Of a stretch of DNA of 64,000 bases, positions 13,131-24,080 are shown piece by piece. The notes beneath the pieces were generated by a model. The model worked only from the letters and a program-made list of their open reading frames with translations, ran no database searches and was not told the DNA's origin. The stretch lies in assembly GCA_964017235.1 (NCBI GenBank), contig OZ024927.1, forward strand, positions 25,439,160-25,503,159, in the 5' to 3' direction. The translations under genes were made by a program, and so were the position numbers. Position 1 is the first letter of the stretch. Every line of letters starts with the position of its first letter. Source of the DNA: Sabellastarte sp. h YS-2021 (taxonomy: Eukaryota > Annelida > Polychaeta > Sabellida > Sabellidae).

Positions 13131-13550
13131 GGTCTTGACAAAAATTTTTGTCTCCCCAAAAATGGTGGCCATTTTGAATTTTCAAAGTTTTTGCAAAACA
13201 CAAAAATGCTTATATCTCGAAAACCGTGCTATATGGAGTAAACTCAACAAAATTTTGGACCTGCTGGGTATCTCTGCAGAGTAGCCATGCCAATTTTCAA
13301 AATATTTTTGTCTCGCCAAATATAGCGGACATTTTTAATTTTTTTATTTTTTGCAAAACACAAAAATACTTATATCTTGAAAACCGTGCTAGATAGAGCA
13401 GACTGCGCTGACTTTGGTTGCCACAACAGTATAAGGCTAGAAACGAAGCATTTTCTTAATACTTTAGCACTCACCTTTATATCCTTTTCGGGACGCTTTG
13501 TTTTTGCTATGCAAAAACATTATCTTTTTTTTTTGCGAGCGATCCTCTAG
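13131..13550 (+). repeat. X1 tail: two diverged 169-bp units and Helitron-like 3' end
   Basis: Two diverged 169-bp units ('tggtggccattttgaatttt', 'aaaccgtgctatatggagta') are followed by a unique roughly 150-bp tail ending in subterminal GGGACGCTT, the GTTTTTGC/GCAAAAAC hairpin and CTAG. The corresponding tail of X2 is nearly identical (18627-19038), and X3 carries the same last 65 bp (29838-29901). Confidence 0.8.
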
Positions 13551-13581
13551 TTGATATTGATTCCCCAAGTTTTAAACTCAT
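13551..13581 (-). CDS. LINE ORF2 5' end, separated from the rest by X1
   Basis: Reading the minus strand from 13581 gives ATG and about ten codons (beginning MSLKLGES). If X1 is removed, with one TT kept at the junction, the frame runs without a stop into the endonuclease at 8984 ('SISIISFNCQG'). An in-frame TGA lies just upstream of this ATG, which supports it as the natural ORF2 start. This is the evidence that X1 inserted into a once-complete ORF2. Confidence 0.8.
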
Positions 13582-14185
13582 ATTTGTTTTAATATGTCAA
13601 ATATTACACAAAGGCGGTGGCTTCTTCCTGTGTGCATCAAAGAAAATGATGCTTTAATTGTTGTTTTCATTTTAATGAACTTGATTTAATTTTCGTTCCA
13701 TCCCAAGCAGTATCACCATGACAAAATTATAGTTATAGTGACAAAATACTTCTGAATATGTAGTTTTCAAAATAAACAGTATACAGTCAATGGGAAAAAT
13801 AACAAGAAATATAAAAGTGCACATATTGGGTAATAAAAAGAAAAGAAAGAGTGAAAACGTGAAACAAAAAAAACAAAAAGATTGAGAATATGATCTCAAA
13901 AGAAAAATAAAAAAAATTCAAGATAGGGACAATTAAAACTAATATAAAAAAATTCACTGTACTTAAAAGATATGTGCAAAAATTCACTGTACAAAAGATA
14001 TGTGTTGGAAACACAATGTGGTTGAGTTATTCTATATTATTTACTCTAAACAGAGTAAAATCTGTAGGAATCTTTGGTAATTATGAGTTTACAATGAATG
14101 TCCAATATGGTTTTGTATTTGGTCTAAAATGAAAGGCAGACTTACATCACTCATATTACAGACTTTGCTGGAGTAATACTAAACT
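13582..14185. other. LINE sequence upstream of ORF2, no ORF1 seen
   Basis: About 600 bp of LINE sequence beyond the ORF2 start up to the target duplication. The coding (minus) strand is T-rich, and its 75-residue frames are hydrophobic low-complexity strings without ORF1 motifs such as CCHC knuckles or a coiled coil. It contains a small direct duplication of 'aaaaattcactgtac' (about 13945-13995). I see no gene here. Confidence 0.6.
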
Positions 14186-14789
14186 TAGAAGGTTGACACT
14201 TGGTAGGTACATAACTTTTATTACAGCTTCATAATTTTTAGTTTACTCATTAATTTTTTTTTTTTTTTCAAACTCTTTATTTTCCCTTTTTTATACTCAG
14301 GTGCAACAGTTTCTGGAGGGGCGAGGGAAGCGAACCCCCCCCATCAGAAACCTTACAGTGTTTATCATACACAGTATGATGTCAACTAATTAAGCGTCCC
14401 GCAAGGGACGCTTGTTTGTGTATGGGAGAGCTTCTGGCTCCGGCGGCTCCGCCGGCTCCGCATTTTGTTTTCCTTATAACTCTGTAACCGTTAGGCGGAT
14501 TCTTTTCAAATTTGGCAGGTTTAGGCAGTAGCCTTGGGGAATTTTTTTGAATATGCTGCAGTGACATTTCAACCAATCAGAGAGGTCACATGACCAAAAA
14601 TGTCTTTTTTCGATGGGGAAGCTTGTCCGGATGATAACTTGAAAGGAATTTTATCAATTCACCTGAAACTTGGCAAATACATTCATTCTATTAAAATCTG
14701 GAAATCATTAGATTTTGGCATTGATTGGTCAAGAAATGGCCGAGTAATTAATGATTAATTAATCATTACGAATTTTCCAAATAAGGAAA

Positions 14790-15735
14790 ACACAAAAATG
14801 CTTATATCTCGAAAACCGTGCTAGATAGAGCGATTTCGACGAAATTTTTGACCCACAGGGTATCTCTGCGGAGTAGTTTTCCCAATTTTCAAAAAATTTT
14901 TGTCTCGCCCAAAATGGCGGCCATTTTGAATTTTCGAAATTTTCGCAAAAATTGCAAAACACAAAAATGCTTATATCTCAAAAACCGTGCTAGATAGAGC
15001 AATTTCGACAAAATTTTTGACCCGCAGGATATCTCTGTGGAGTACTTTTCCCAATTTTCAAAAAATTTTTGTCTCGCCAAAAATGGCGGCCATTTTGAAT
15101 TTTCGAAATTTTCGCAAAAATTGCAAAACACAAAAATACTTATATCTCGAAAACCGTGCTAGATAGAGCAATTTCGACGAAATTTTTGACCCACAGGGTA
15201 TATCTGCAGAGTAGCCATGCCAATTTTCAAAAAAATTTTGTCTCGCCAAAAATGGCGGCCATTTTGAATTTTCGAATTTTTCGCAAAAATTGCAAAACAT
15301 AAAAATGCTTATATCTCAAAAACCCTGCTAGATAGAGCGATTTCGACGAAATTTTTGACCCGCAGGGTATCTCTGCAGAGTAGCCATGCCAATTTTCAAA
15401 CAAAAAATTTCTCGCAAAAAATGGCGGCCATTTTGAATTTTCGAATTTTTCGCAAAATTGCAAAACACAAAAATGCTTATATCTCGAAAACCGTGCTAGA
15501 TAGAGCGATTTCGACGAAATTTTTGACCCACTGGGTATCTCTGCAGAGTAGCCATGCCAATTTTCAAAAAAATTTTGTCTTGCCAAAAATGGCGGCCATT
15601 TTGAATTTTCAAATTTTTGCGCAAAAATTGCAAAACACAAAAATGCTAATATTTCGAAAACCGTGCTACATAGAGCGATTTCGACGAAATTTTTTATCTT
15701 CAGGGTATCTCTGCAGAGCAGCTATCCCAAAGAGC
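14790..15735. repeat. 169-bp tandem array in X2
   Basis: About 5.6 copies of the same unit as at 9390-10504, including 'aaaatggcggccattttgaa' and 'gagcgatttcgacgaaattt'. One fewer copy than in X1. The 80- and 137-residue frames on both strands are repeat translations. Confidence 0.93.
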
Positions 15736-18626
15736 TTTCACTTGGTGAAGTTTCAGACCCATAGCTAATTGCTCACCTACTCAAAAAGAGTAAATGCGAA
15801 TTACCTCTAAAAGTATTGCAGATGGCCAATTTTTCTCAAATAACTCATTCACCTACTTTTGGAAGAGCTTTCACTTGGTGAAGTTTCAGACCCATAGCCA
15901 ATTACTCACCTACTCAAAATGAGTAAATGTGAATTATCTCTAAAAGTATTGCAGATAGCCAATTTTTCTCAAATAACTCATTCACCTACTTTTGGGAGAG
16001 CTTTCACTCTGTGAAGTTTCAGACCCATAGCTAATTATTTACCTACTCAAAATGAGTAAATGCTAATTATCTGTAAAAGTATTGCGGATACCCAATTTTT
16101 ATCAAATAACTCATTCATCTACTTGTGGGAGAGCTTTCACATGGTGAAGTTTCAGACCCATAGCTAATTACTCACCTACTCAAAATGAGTAAATGCGAAT
16201 TATCTCTAAAAGTATTGCAGATAGCCAATTTTTCTCAAATAACTCATTCACCTACTTTTGGGAGAGCTTTCACTTGGTGAAGTTTCAGACCCATAGCTAA
16301 TTACTCACCTACTCAAAATGAGTAAATGTGAATTATCTCTAAAAGTATTGCAGATAGCCAATTTTTCTCAAATAACTCATTCACCTACTTTTGGGAGAGC
16401 TTTCACTTGGTGAAGTTTCAGACCCATAGCTAATTACTCACCTACTCAAAATGAGTAAATGCGAATTATCTCTAAAAGTATTGCAGATAGCCAATTTTTG
16501 TCAAATTAATCATTCACCTACTTTTGGGAGAGCTTTCATTTGGTGAAGTTTCAGACCCATAGCTAATTACTCACCTACTCAAAATGAGTAAATGCGAATT
16601 ATCTCTAAAAGTATTGCAGATAGCCAATTTTTCTCAAATAACTCATTCACCTACTTTTGGGAGAGCTTTCACTCTGTGAAGTTTCAGACCCATAGCTAAT
16701 TACTCACATACTCAAAATGAGTAAATGCGAATTATCTCTAAAAGTATTGCAGATAGCCAATTTTTCTCAAATAACTCATTCACCTACTTTTGGCAGAGCT
16801 TTCACTTGGTGAAGTTTCAGACCCATAGCTAATTACTCATCTACTGAAAATGAGTAAATGCGAATTATCTCTAAAAGTATTGCAGATAGCCAATTTTTCT
16901 CAAATAACTCATTCACCTACTTTTGGGAGAGCTTTCACTTGGTGAAGTTTCAGACCCCTAGCTAATTACTCACCTACTCAAAATGAGTAAATGCGAATTA
17001 TCTCTAAAAGTATTGCAGATAGCCAATTTTTCTCAAATAACTCATTCACCTACTTTTGGGAGAGCTTTCACTTGGTGAAGTTTCAGACCCATAGCTAATT
17101 ACTCACCTACTCAAAATGAGTAAATGCGAATTATCTGTAAAAGTATTGCAGATAGCCAATTTTTCTCAAATAACTCATTCACCTACTTTTGGGAGAGCTT
17201 TCACTCTGTGAAGTTTCAGACCCATAGCTAATTACTCACCTACTGAAAATGAGTAAATGTGAATTATCTCTAAAAGTATTGCAGATAGCCTATTTTTCTC
17301 AAATAACTCATTCACCTACTTCTGGGAGAGCTTTCACTTGGTGAAGTTTCAGACCCATAGCTAATTACTCACCTACTCAAAATGAGTAAATGCGAATTAT
17401 CTCTAAAAGTATTGCAGATAGCCAATTTTTCTCAAATAACTCATTCACCTACTTTTGGGAGAGCTTTCACTTGGTGAAGTTTCAGACCCATAGCTAATTA
17501 CTCACCTACTCAAAATGAGTAAATGCGAATTATCTGTAAAAGTATTGCAGATAGCCAATTTTTCTCAAATAACTCATTCACCTACTTTTGGGAGAGCTTT
17601 CACTTGGTGAAGTTTCAAACCCATAGCTAATTACTCGTCTACTCAAAATGAGTAAATGCGAATTATCTCTAAAAGTATTGCAGATAGCCAATTTTTCTCA
17701 AATAACTCATTCACCTACTTTTGGGAGAGCTTTCACTTGGTGAAGTTTCAGACCCATAGCAAATTACTCACCTACTCAAAATGAGTAAATGCGAATTATC
17801 TCTAAAAGTATTGCAGATAGCCAGTTTTTCTCAACTTAATCATTCACCTACTTTTGGGAGAGCTTTCACTTGGTGAAGTTTCAGACCCATAGCTAATTAC
17901 TCACCTACTCAAAATGAGTAAATGCGAATTATCTGTAAAAGTATTGCAGATAGCCAATTTTTCTCAAATAACTCATTCACCTACTTTTGGCAGAGCTTTC
18001 ACTTGGTGAAGTTTCAGACCCATAGCTAATTATTCACCTACTCAAAATGAGTAAATGTGAATTATCTCTAAAAGTATTGCAGATAGCCAATTTTTCTCAA
18101 ATAACTCATTCACCTACTTTTGGGAGAGCTTTCACTCTGTGAAGTTTCAGACCCATAGCTATTTATTCACCTACTCAAAATGAGTAAATGCTAATTATCT
18201 GTAAAAGTATTGCGGATACCCAATTTTTATCAAATACTCATTCATCTACTTGTGGGAGAGCTTTCTCATGGTGAAGTTTCAGACCCATAGCTAATTACTC
18301 ACCTACTCAAAATGAGTAAATGCGAATTATCTCTAAAAGTATTGCAGATAGCCAATTTTTCTCAAATAACTCATTCACCTACTTTTGGGAGAGCTTTCAC
18401 TTGGTGAAGTTTTAGACCCATAGATAATTATTCACCTACTCAAAATGAGTAAATGTGAATTATCTCTTAATAGTATTGCAGATAGCCAATTTTTCTCAAA
18501 TAACTCATTCACCTACTTTTGGAAGACCTTTCACACACGAAAATGAAAAATTGTGAATATCTCGGAAAAGCTATTTCTTCTGCTTTAATGCTCGGCGGGA
18601 GATACACACCACGGCAGTGGTCTTGA
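15736..18626 (+). repeat. nested Y-type 133-bp array in X2
   Basis: About 21 copies of the 133-bp unit, ending in the Y 3' end (GGCGGGAGAT near 18595, hairpin ACCAC-GGCA-GTGGT, CTTG near 18626). The entry point and several diagnostic variant units ('attgcggatacccaattttt', 'actcgtctactcaaaatgag') are shared with X1, so the Y insertion predates the split of X1 and X2. Copy number has since changed. Confidence 0.85.
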
Positions 18627-19176
18627 CAAAAATTTTTGTCTCCCCAAAAATGGTGGCCATTTTGAATTTTCAAAGTTTTTGCAAAACACAAAAATGCTTA
18701 TATCTCCAAAACCGTGCTATATGGAGTGAACTCAACAAAATTTTGGACCTGCTGGGTATCTCTGCAGAGTAGCCATGCCAATTTTCAAAATATTTTTGTC
18801 TCGCCAAATATAGCGGACATTTTTGCTTTTTTTATTTTTTGCAAAACACAAAAATGCTTATGTCTTGAAAACCGTGCTAGATAGAGCAGACTGCGCTGAC
18901 TTTGGTTGCCACAACAGTATAAGGCTAGAAACGAAGCATTTTCTTAATACTTTAGCACTCACCTTTATATCCTTTTCGGGACGCTTTGTTTTTGCTATGC
19001 AAAAACATTATCTTTTTTTTTTGCGAGCGATCCTCTAGTTGTTAATTTATTTACAATTTTTTTCCAACTTTAAAATACACTTTTAACTGGGAAATAGAGC
19101 TTTTTTTTTTTTTTTTTTTTTACATAATTATATATATATACACTAAACACAGATACACTCATACAAGACAGGACAG

Positions 19177-19420
19177 ATTAATGCTATCATCTTGCCATTG
19201 AATTGTCTTGTTTTAATACTTTATCTTTGCATACATTTTCTTTCTCTTTGATGTAATTTTCTCTAATTTAAAGTATTTGGACCTTTATATAACTGCTCTG
19301 AAAGTATCCCAATCTTTTTACTGTTTCACCACTATATCTCATGGTGTTAAAAACTATTTCCTCAGGCTGTGGGGTATGGGCATCTCTGATGCTATTTTGT
19401 CTTGTTTAATTTAGGCAGTT
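19177..19420. repeat. R repeat, right part
   Basis: Matches other R copies: 'attaatgct.tcatcttgc', 'ttgaattgtcttgttttaat', 'gctctgaaagtatcc', 'aggctgtggggtatgggcat', 'ctctgatgctattt'. The left 30 bp are at 14217-14250, on the other side of the X2-bearing insertion. Other copies: about 27025-27285, 27286-27490, 29945-30200 and 43075-43225. Confidence 0.75.
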
Positions 19421-19721
19421 TTGCAAATATTTTCATAATATTAACTTAGAATGAGGTACTGTATGTTACCTCATACATTAACAAAAAAGTCAACAAAAAA
19501 CTAGGACTTAATTTGCAGTTTTCACCCTGAAATGGGTATACATAAAAGAGTAGTGTAATGGTAAGGGAGTAATCATGTATAGAAATTACTGCTTTTGTTT
19601 AATATGTTTATAAATATAAACATGCAGCTGATATTTAATGTTAAACCTTCGTTTCACCTGTGGGATTTAAATTACTTCTGAAGGCTGTGACAATGGTGAA
19701 GTGTGCAACACACATAAGTTG
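19421..19721. other. intron sequence, nothing recognised
   Basis: AT-rich unique sequence upstream of the first visible bestrophin exon. No exon with bestrophin similarity (for example the WWNQ region that should precede the next exon) was found here or further left, so the preceding exons lie outside the window. Confidence 0.6.
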
Positions 19722-19867
19722 CTTTGATCTAGCCTATGTGGTTTACAAGGCTTTTGCTTTCCATTATCATGTCATGATGATCAGAACAACAACTACCGTG
19801 TATAACAACTCATGAACTACCTTTGCCTGGCCTGTGTAACTTGGAGGTGTTTTTGGTTACTTTCTAG
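19722..19867 (+). pseudogene. two decayed tandem copies of the acceptor and 5' part of the next exon
   Basis: Segments starting at 19722 and 19817 repeat, at a 95-bp spacing, the sequence at 19912 within the real exon ('cctttgcctggcctatgtg' versus 'cctttgcctggcctgtgtaa' and 'ctttgatctagcctatgtgg'). The copies also align through the pyrimidine tract and the 'catgacgatc' exon start ('catgatgatc' at about 19775). AG acceptors and frames are lost, so only the third copy is a functional exon. Confidence 0.55.
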
Positions 19868-20003
19868 GGGCATGACGATCGTATGCGACTGATGCGCAGA
19901 ACACTGATGAGGTACCTTTGCCTGGCCTATGTGATTACCATGTCCTCTATCAGTCCTGTGGTGAAAAAGCGATTCCCTACCTTCCAGCACATGACTGATG
20001 CAG
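19868..20003 (+). CDS. bestrophin exon (RRTLMRY region)
   Basis: Bestrophins form pentameric Ca2+-activated Cl-/HCO3- channels in plasma or organelle membranes. This 136-nt exon follows TTTCTAG and encodes GHDDRMRLMRRTLMRYLCL, then YVITMSSISPVVKKRFPTF and QHMTDAG. It matches the animal bestrophin segment 'G-x-D-x(3)-R-L-x-RRTL-x-RY ... V-x-KRFP-x(2)-H-x(2)-AG'. The donor is GT at 20004 ('gcag|gttaga'). The exon ends in phase 1 and joins the next exon to restore Gly. Conserved KRFP and RRTL motifs and clean splice sites indicate a live gene. Which paralogue it is cannot be told; a C-terminal part is not visible. Confidence 0.93.
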
Positions 20004-20990
20004 GTTAGAGAGTCCACAACCCCCTGTTCTTTTTAAAAGCAATTTTATACAAAATGTACAAAACTATATTGATGCCAGTTAAAGATTGGATATGGGCACA
20101 AATGTATAACTTATATTCAAAGCAATTCAAGTATGATAAGAATCTTTAAAAAGTTATCAACATGATGGCTAAAAAAGTAATTTAAGGCACTCTGGCAGAT
20201 GCACCATAAATAATTTGAAAAATAATAAAGGTATATTTAGTGTTTGTTTTGTAGGTGTGTGTATTGCATGTCAAACTTGCAATGAAAAATAAGTTGGTTG
20301 TCACTTCTTAACTTCTTAATGAACATTTTATTTTCACATGAATAAGGTTGCTCTATAAATAAGTTCTCTGATTGAGCTTTCTTACTCAATCATCATGAAG
20401 GCAGAACCAACTTCTTTAACCAGATTGCAATAAGTAATCAGAGCCAGCCAAACTAATGAAACATATTCCACAGAAGCTCTGATTTAGTTCTGTGCATGCC
20501 TAATCCCTGGCTTGACACTTTATTAAGTCCTAATTTACTGAAACTTTGTATCAGATGTCTGATTGTTTCTTGTTCATCTAATAAACCATAGTTTTGGGAA
20601 TCAAAATCTGTGTTATCGCAATACAACTGCTTCCTCTATCCCTTAGGGGCAATTGGTGGCGGAGATGTCAGATGCTCCCAGAATCCACTATAAATTCTAA
20701 TTCTAATAGTACTTTTATAGTGCTTAATCACCATCTATTCAGAGGGTCAGAGGCGCATAGTACCAGAAAACAGGGATCATAATCTTTAAATCAGAAACAT
20801 TTGATGGGTTGGGGTCACAGAAAAAGACCAAGACAGCTTATAAAGCTTTTCTTGAGCAGGTTGGCATCAGCAGTTCAATCAACCAATCAATAGTTTATTC
20901 AGAGGAGTGATAGGTCAGTGGCCCTGATATCTCGGTATCGAAAGCATGTTACTGGAATAGTGTGACAAGATTTTACAACTACGGTTTCGC
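20004..20990. other. bestrophin intron, no repeat family recognised
   Basis: Unique AT-rich intron sequence between exon 19868-20003 and the Q repeat/Y insertion. The 62-residue frame at 20594 has no recognisable domain and no splice support. Confidence 0.6.
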
Positions 20991-21095
20991 TTGTCAACAC
21001 ATATAATTGAAGGAAAACTTAAAAGAGTGGACACCATCTCTGAATTTGAAGATATTATAAATTTGATATCCTATATTTTTGTGTATTTCCCTATT
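20991..21095. repeat. Q repeat, left part
   Basis: 'caacacatataattgaagga' and following sequence. It is continued after element Y by 'ttttatagtgattttgttga' at 24137-24215. Another Q start lies at 24226, and an uninterrupted copy at 49095-49270. Confidence 0.7.
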
Positions 21096-22470
21096 TATCT
21101 CCCGCCCGGCTCGCTGGCGGGAGATTATAATTTGCACCATGTGTGTGCGTATGTGCGTGCGTATGTGCGTGCGTGAGTGTGTCACGCGGTTTCCTCTGAA
21201 ACTACTACAGTTACACATTTTTGGTAAATTAGTTGTCCTAATGAATTTTTTTGCTCTTCAATATTTTTTGGGTTTGGTGAACTTTGGCCTACTTGTGAGT
21301 GAGTAATAGCACTTTTAGCTAATATATTTATATGGCTTATAACTCTCAAACTATTGCATTTACAGTATTTTGTTGCAATATGTTGTTCAGCTACTTTGTC
21401 CACAGCTACAACATGGTCAGTAGTTTGGAAGTGTATCTCGATAGCTAAGCGAGTAATAACTACTTTGTCAATTTTTAATGATAACCATAATGAGTAAATG
21501 GCTTATATCTTCAAAAGTATTGCAGCTACACAATTTTGTTCCAATATGTTGTTCAGCTACTATCTCCACAGCTACAACATGGTCAGTAGTTTGGAAGTGT
21601 ATCTCCATAGCTAAGTGAGTACTAGCTACTTTGTCAATTTTTTATGATAACCATAATAAGTAAATGGCTTATATCTTCAAAAGTATTGCAGCTACACGAT
21701 TTCTCTCAAATATGTTGTTCATGTACTTTTTTGTGAACTGTAACATATTTAAGTTTCACACCTGTTGCTCGATGTACAAGTGAGTAATGGCTACTTTATT
21801 GCTACTTTTACTGAAAATGTCAAAAATCAAAAATATCTTGCAAACCGTAAGAGATAGAGCAATTTCGAACGATTTTTTGACCCACAGGGTAGTACAAAAG
21901 TATTCTATTCTAAGTGGAAAAAGGTTTGGTGAACTTTGGCCTAATTTTGAGTCAGTAATTGCACTTTTACCTAATAATGAGTAAATGGCTTATATCTTCA
22001 AAAGTATTGCAGCTACACAATTTTGTTCCAATATGTTGTTCAGCTACTATCTCCACAGCTACTACATGGTCAGTAGCTTGGAAGTGTATCTCCATAGCTA
22101 AGTGAGTAATAGCTACTTTGTCAAATTTTTATGATAACCATAATGAGTAAATGGCTTATATCTTCAAAAGTATTGCAGCTACACGATTTCTCTCAAATAT
22201 GTTGTTCATCTACTTTTTTGTGAACTGTAACATATTTAAGTTTCACACCTGTTGCTCAATGTACAAGTGAGTAGTGGCTACTTTATTGCTACTTTTACTG
22301 AAAATGTCAAAAATCAAAAATATCTTGCAAACCGTAAGAGATAGAGCAATTTCGAGCGATTTTTTGACCCACAGGGTAGTACAAGAGTATTCTATTCTAA
22401 GTGGAAAAAGGTTTGGTGAACTTTGGCCTAATTTTGAGTGAGTAATTGCACTTTTACCTAATAATGAGTA

Positions 22471-22583
22471 CATCTAATCATAGGCTGTCACCTCTGTGGG
22501 TTCGAGTCCCACAAGTGGCAATGCTGAGGACCTGTCCCAATATGACCCTGGCTGTTGAACGGGACGTTAAACCCCAACTTTGG
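22471..22583 (+). mobile_element. 5'-truncated tRNA-type SINE inside Y
   Basis: Same family as 41195-41343, lacking the A-box end. Box B is 'gggttcgagtccc', with tail 'gttgaacgggacgttaaacc'. Flanked by the 14-bp target duplication 'cctaataatgagta' (22457-22470 and 22584-22597). It inserted after Y's array had formed. Confidence 0.85.
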
Positions 22584-23339
22584 CCTAATAATGAGTAAAT
22601 GGCTTCTTTCTTCAAAAGTATTGCAGCTACACAATTTTGTTCCAATATGTTGTTCAGCTACTATCTCCACAGCTACTACATGGTCAGTAGCTTGGAAGTG
22701 TATCTCCATAGCTAAGTGAGTAATAGCTACTTTGTCAAATTTTTATGATAACCATAATCTTCAAAATATATCTTCAAAAGTATTGCAGCTACACGATTTC
22801 TCTCAAATATGTTGTTCATCTACTTTTTTGTGAACTGTAACATATTTAAGTTTCACACCTGTTGCTCAATGTACAAGTGAGTAATGGCTACTTTATTGCT
22901 ACTTTTACTGAAAATGTCAAAAATCAAAAATATCTCGCAAACCGTAAGAGATAGAGCAATAAAGAGTATCCTATTCTAAGTGGAAAAAGGTTTGGTGAAC
23001 TTTGGCCTACTTTTGAGTGAGTAATAGCACTTTTACCTAATATAATTATATGACTTATATCTGTCAAACTATTGCATTTACAGTATTTTGTTCCAATATG
23101 TTGTTCAGCTATTTTCTCCACAGCTACAACATGGTCAGCAGTTTGGAAGTGTATCTCCATAGCTAAGTGAGTAATAGCTACTTGGTTCATTTGGAATGAT
23201 AACCATAATGAGTAAATGGCTTATATCTTCAAAAGTATTGCAGCTACACATTTTCTCTTAAATATCTTGTTCATGTACTTTTTTGTGAACTGTAACATAT
23301 TTAAGTTTTACAACTGTTGCTCGATGTACAAAGGCTACT

Positions 23340-24080
23340 TTGTTGCTACTTTTAGTGAAAATGTGAAAAATCACAAATATCTCGCAAACCGTAAGAGATA
23401 GAGCAATTTCGAGCAAATTTTTGATCCACAGGGTGGTACAAGAGTCTCCTGTCAAACGGGGGAAAATTTCAATTTTCGCCACTTTTCGCGGCCATCTTGG
23501 ATTTTCGCAGAAAATGGAAAAGTGTCAATATCTCGAAAACCGCAAGAGATAGAGCGATTTCGAGCGAATTTTTAACCCGTAGGGTGGTACAAGAGTGTCC
23601 TGTGGAAAGGGGGAAAATTTCAATTTTCGCCACTTTCAGCGGCCATCTTGGATTTTCGCAGAAAATGAAAAAGTGTCAATACCTCGAAAACCGTAAGAGA
23701 TAGAGCGATTTCGAGCAAATTTTTGACCCACAGGGTGGTACAACAGTCTCCTATGCAAAGGGGGGTAATTTCAATTTTCGCCACTTTCGGCGGCCATCTT
23801 GGATTTTAGCGGAAAATGGAAAAGTGTCAATATCTCGAAAACTGTAAGAGATAGAGTGATTTCGAGCGAATTTTTGACCCGCAGGGTGCTAGAGGAGTCT
23901 CTTGTGCAAAGGGGGGAAATTTCAATTTTCGCCACTTTCGGCGGCCATCTTGGATTCTTGCGGAAAATGAAAAAGTGTCAATATCTCGAAAACCGTAAGA
24001 GATAGAGCGATTTTGAGCGAATTTTTGACCCCACAGCATGGTACAACAGTGTCCTATGCAAAGGGGAAAATTTTCAATTT
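23340..24080. repeat. 151-bp tandem array in Y
   Basis: Units spaced exactly 151 bp (agtgtc at 23521, 23672, 23823, 23974) with 'atatctcgaaaaccgtaaga', 'gagcgatttcgagcgaattt', 'gggtggtacaagagt' and 'gcggccatcttggattttcg'. The layout parallels the 169-bp unit of X. Open frames of 60-76 residues are repeat shadows. Confidence 0.93.

Larger units (their letters stand above)
8985..13550 (+). mobile_element. Helentron-like cassette X1
   Basis: The left end is AAGCGTC (8985), lacking the palindrome present in X2. The right end has GGGACGCTT, the hairpin GTTTTTGC-TAT-GCAAAAAC, a T-rich tract and CTAG (13547-13550). TT flanks both sides, and one TT remains in the deduced empty site within the LINE. 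Interior order: a (GGCTCC GCC)-type GC-rich stretch at 9013-9066; about 300 bp of unique sequence; a 169-bp tandem array; a nested Y-type 133-bp array; then X tail. Non-autonomous: no Rep/helicase is seen. Inverted subterminal motifs, hairpin, TT target and tandem-repeat core are the known features of Helentron-derived HINE/'pearl' elements. Confidence 0.75.
4982..14185 (-). mobile_element. L1/Tx1-like LINE, split by Helentron-like element X1
   Basis: Flanked by a 16-bp target-site duplication, 'tagaaggttgacactt', at 4966-4981 and 14186-14201, inside a Z repeat. The 3' end carries an oligo(A) tail (seen as T's from 4982). About 210 bp of 3' UTR precede the ORF2 stop at 5198. X1 (8985-13550) interrupts ORF2 after about 10 codons. 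Without X1 the LINE is about 4.6 kb. The roughly 600 bp upstream of the ORF2 start (13582-14185) are T-rich on the coding strand and show no ORF1, so the copy is either 5'-truncated or belongs to a lineage lacking a recognisable ORF1. Confidence 0.85.
14392..19038 (+). mobile_element. Helentron-like cassette X2 (best-preserved ends)
   Basis: The 5' end is a perfect palindrome, AAGCGTCCC (14392-14400), loop gcaa, GGGACGCTT (14405-14413). The 3' end has GGGACGCTT (18978-18986), the hairpin GTTTTTGC-TAT-GCAAAAAC (18988-19006) and CTAG (19035-19038). TT abuts both ends. The interior repeats the X1 plan: GC-rich stretch (14433-14462), conserved unique leader, 169-bp array, nested 133-bp Y array, Y 3' end, X tail. 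Flanks differ from those of X1, so the two are separate insertions of one composite lineage, not a segmental duplication. No protein-coding gene is inside. Confidence 0.78.
14255..19176 (-). mobile_element. small polyadenylated retroinsertion split by X2
   Basis: On the minus strand a 3' end with AATAAA (seen as tttatt at 14276-14281) and a poly(A) tract (T's at 14255-14268) lies between two halves of an R repeat. The halves end and resume at ATTAAT (14249-14254 and 19177-19182), a likely 6-bp target duplication. The body is about 135 bp left of X2 and about 138 bp right of it, and includes a 23-nt T run near 19101. Processed transcript or short LINE 3' fragment; no coding frame was recognised. 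Confidence 0.6.

Noticed and set aside
9365-15640. Families of 67-137-residue open frames in the 169-bp arrays (both strands).
   Set aside because: Their translations are periodic copies of the repeat unit; openness follows from unit composition, and no start context, domain or selection is evident.
8985-19038. Simple segmental duplication of a 4.6-kb block.
   Set aside because: The two copies end at defined transposon termini, have unrelated flanks and interrupt different retroelements, so independent insertion fits better.
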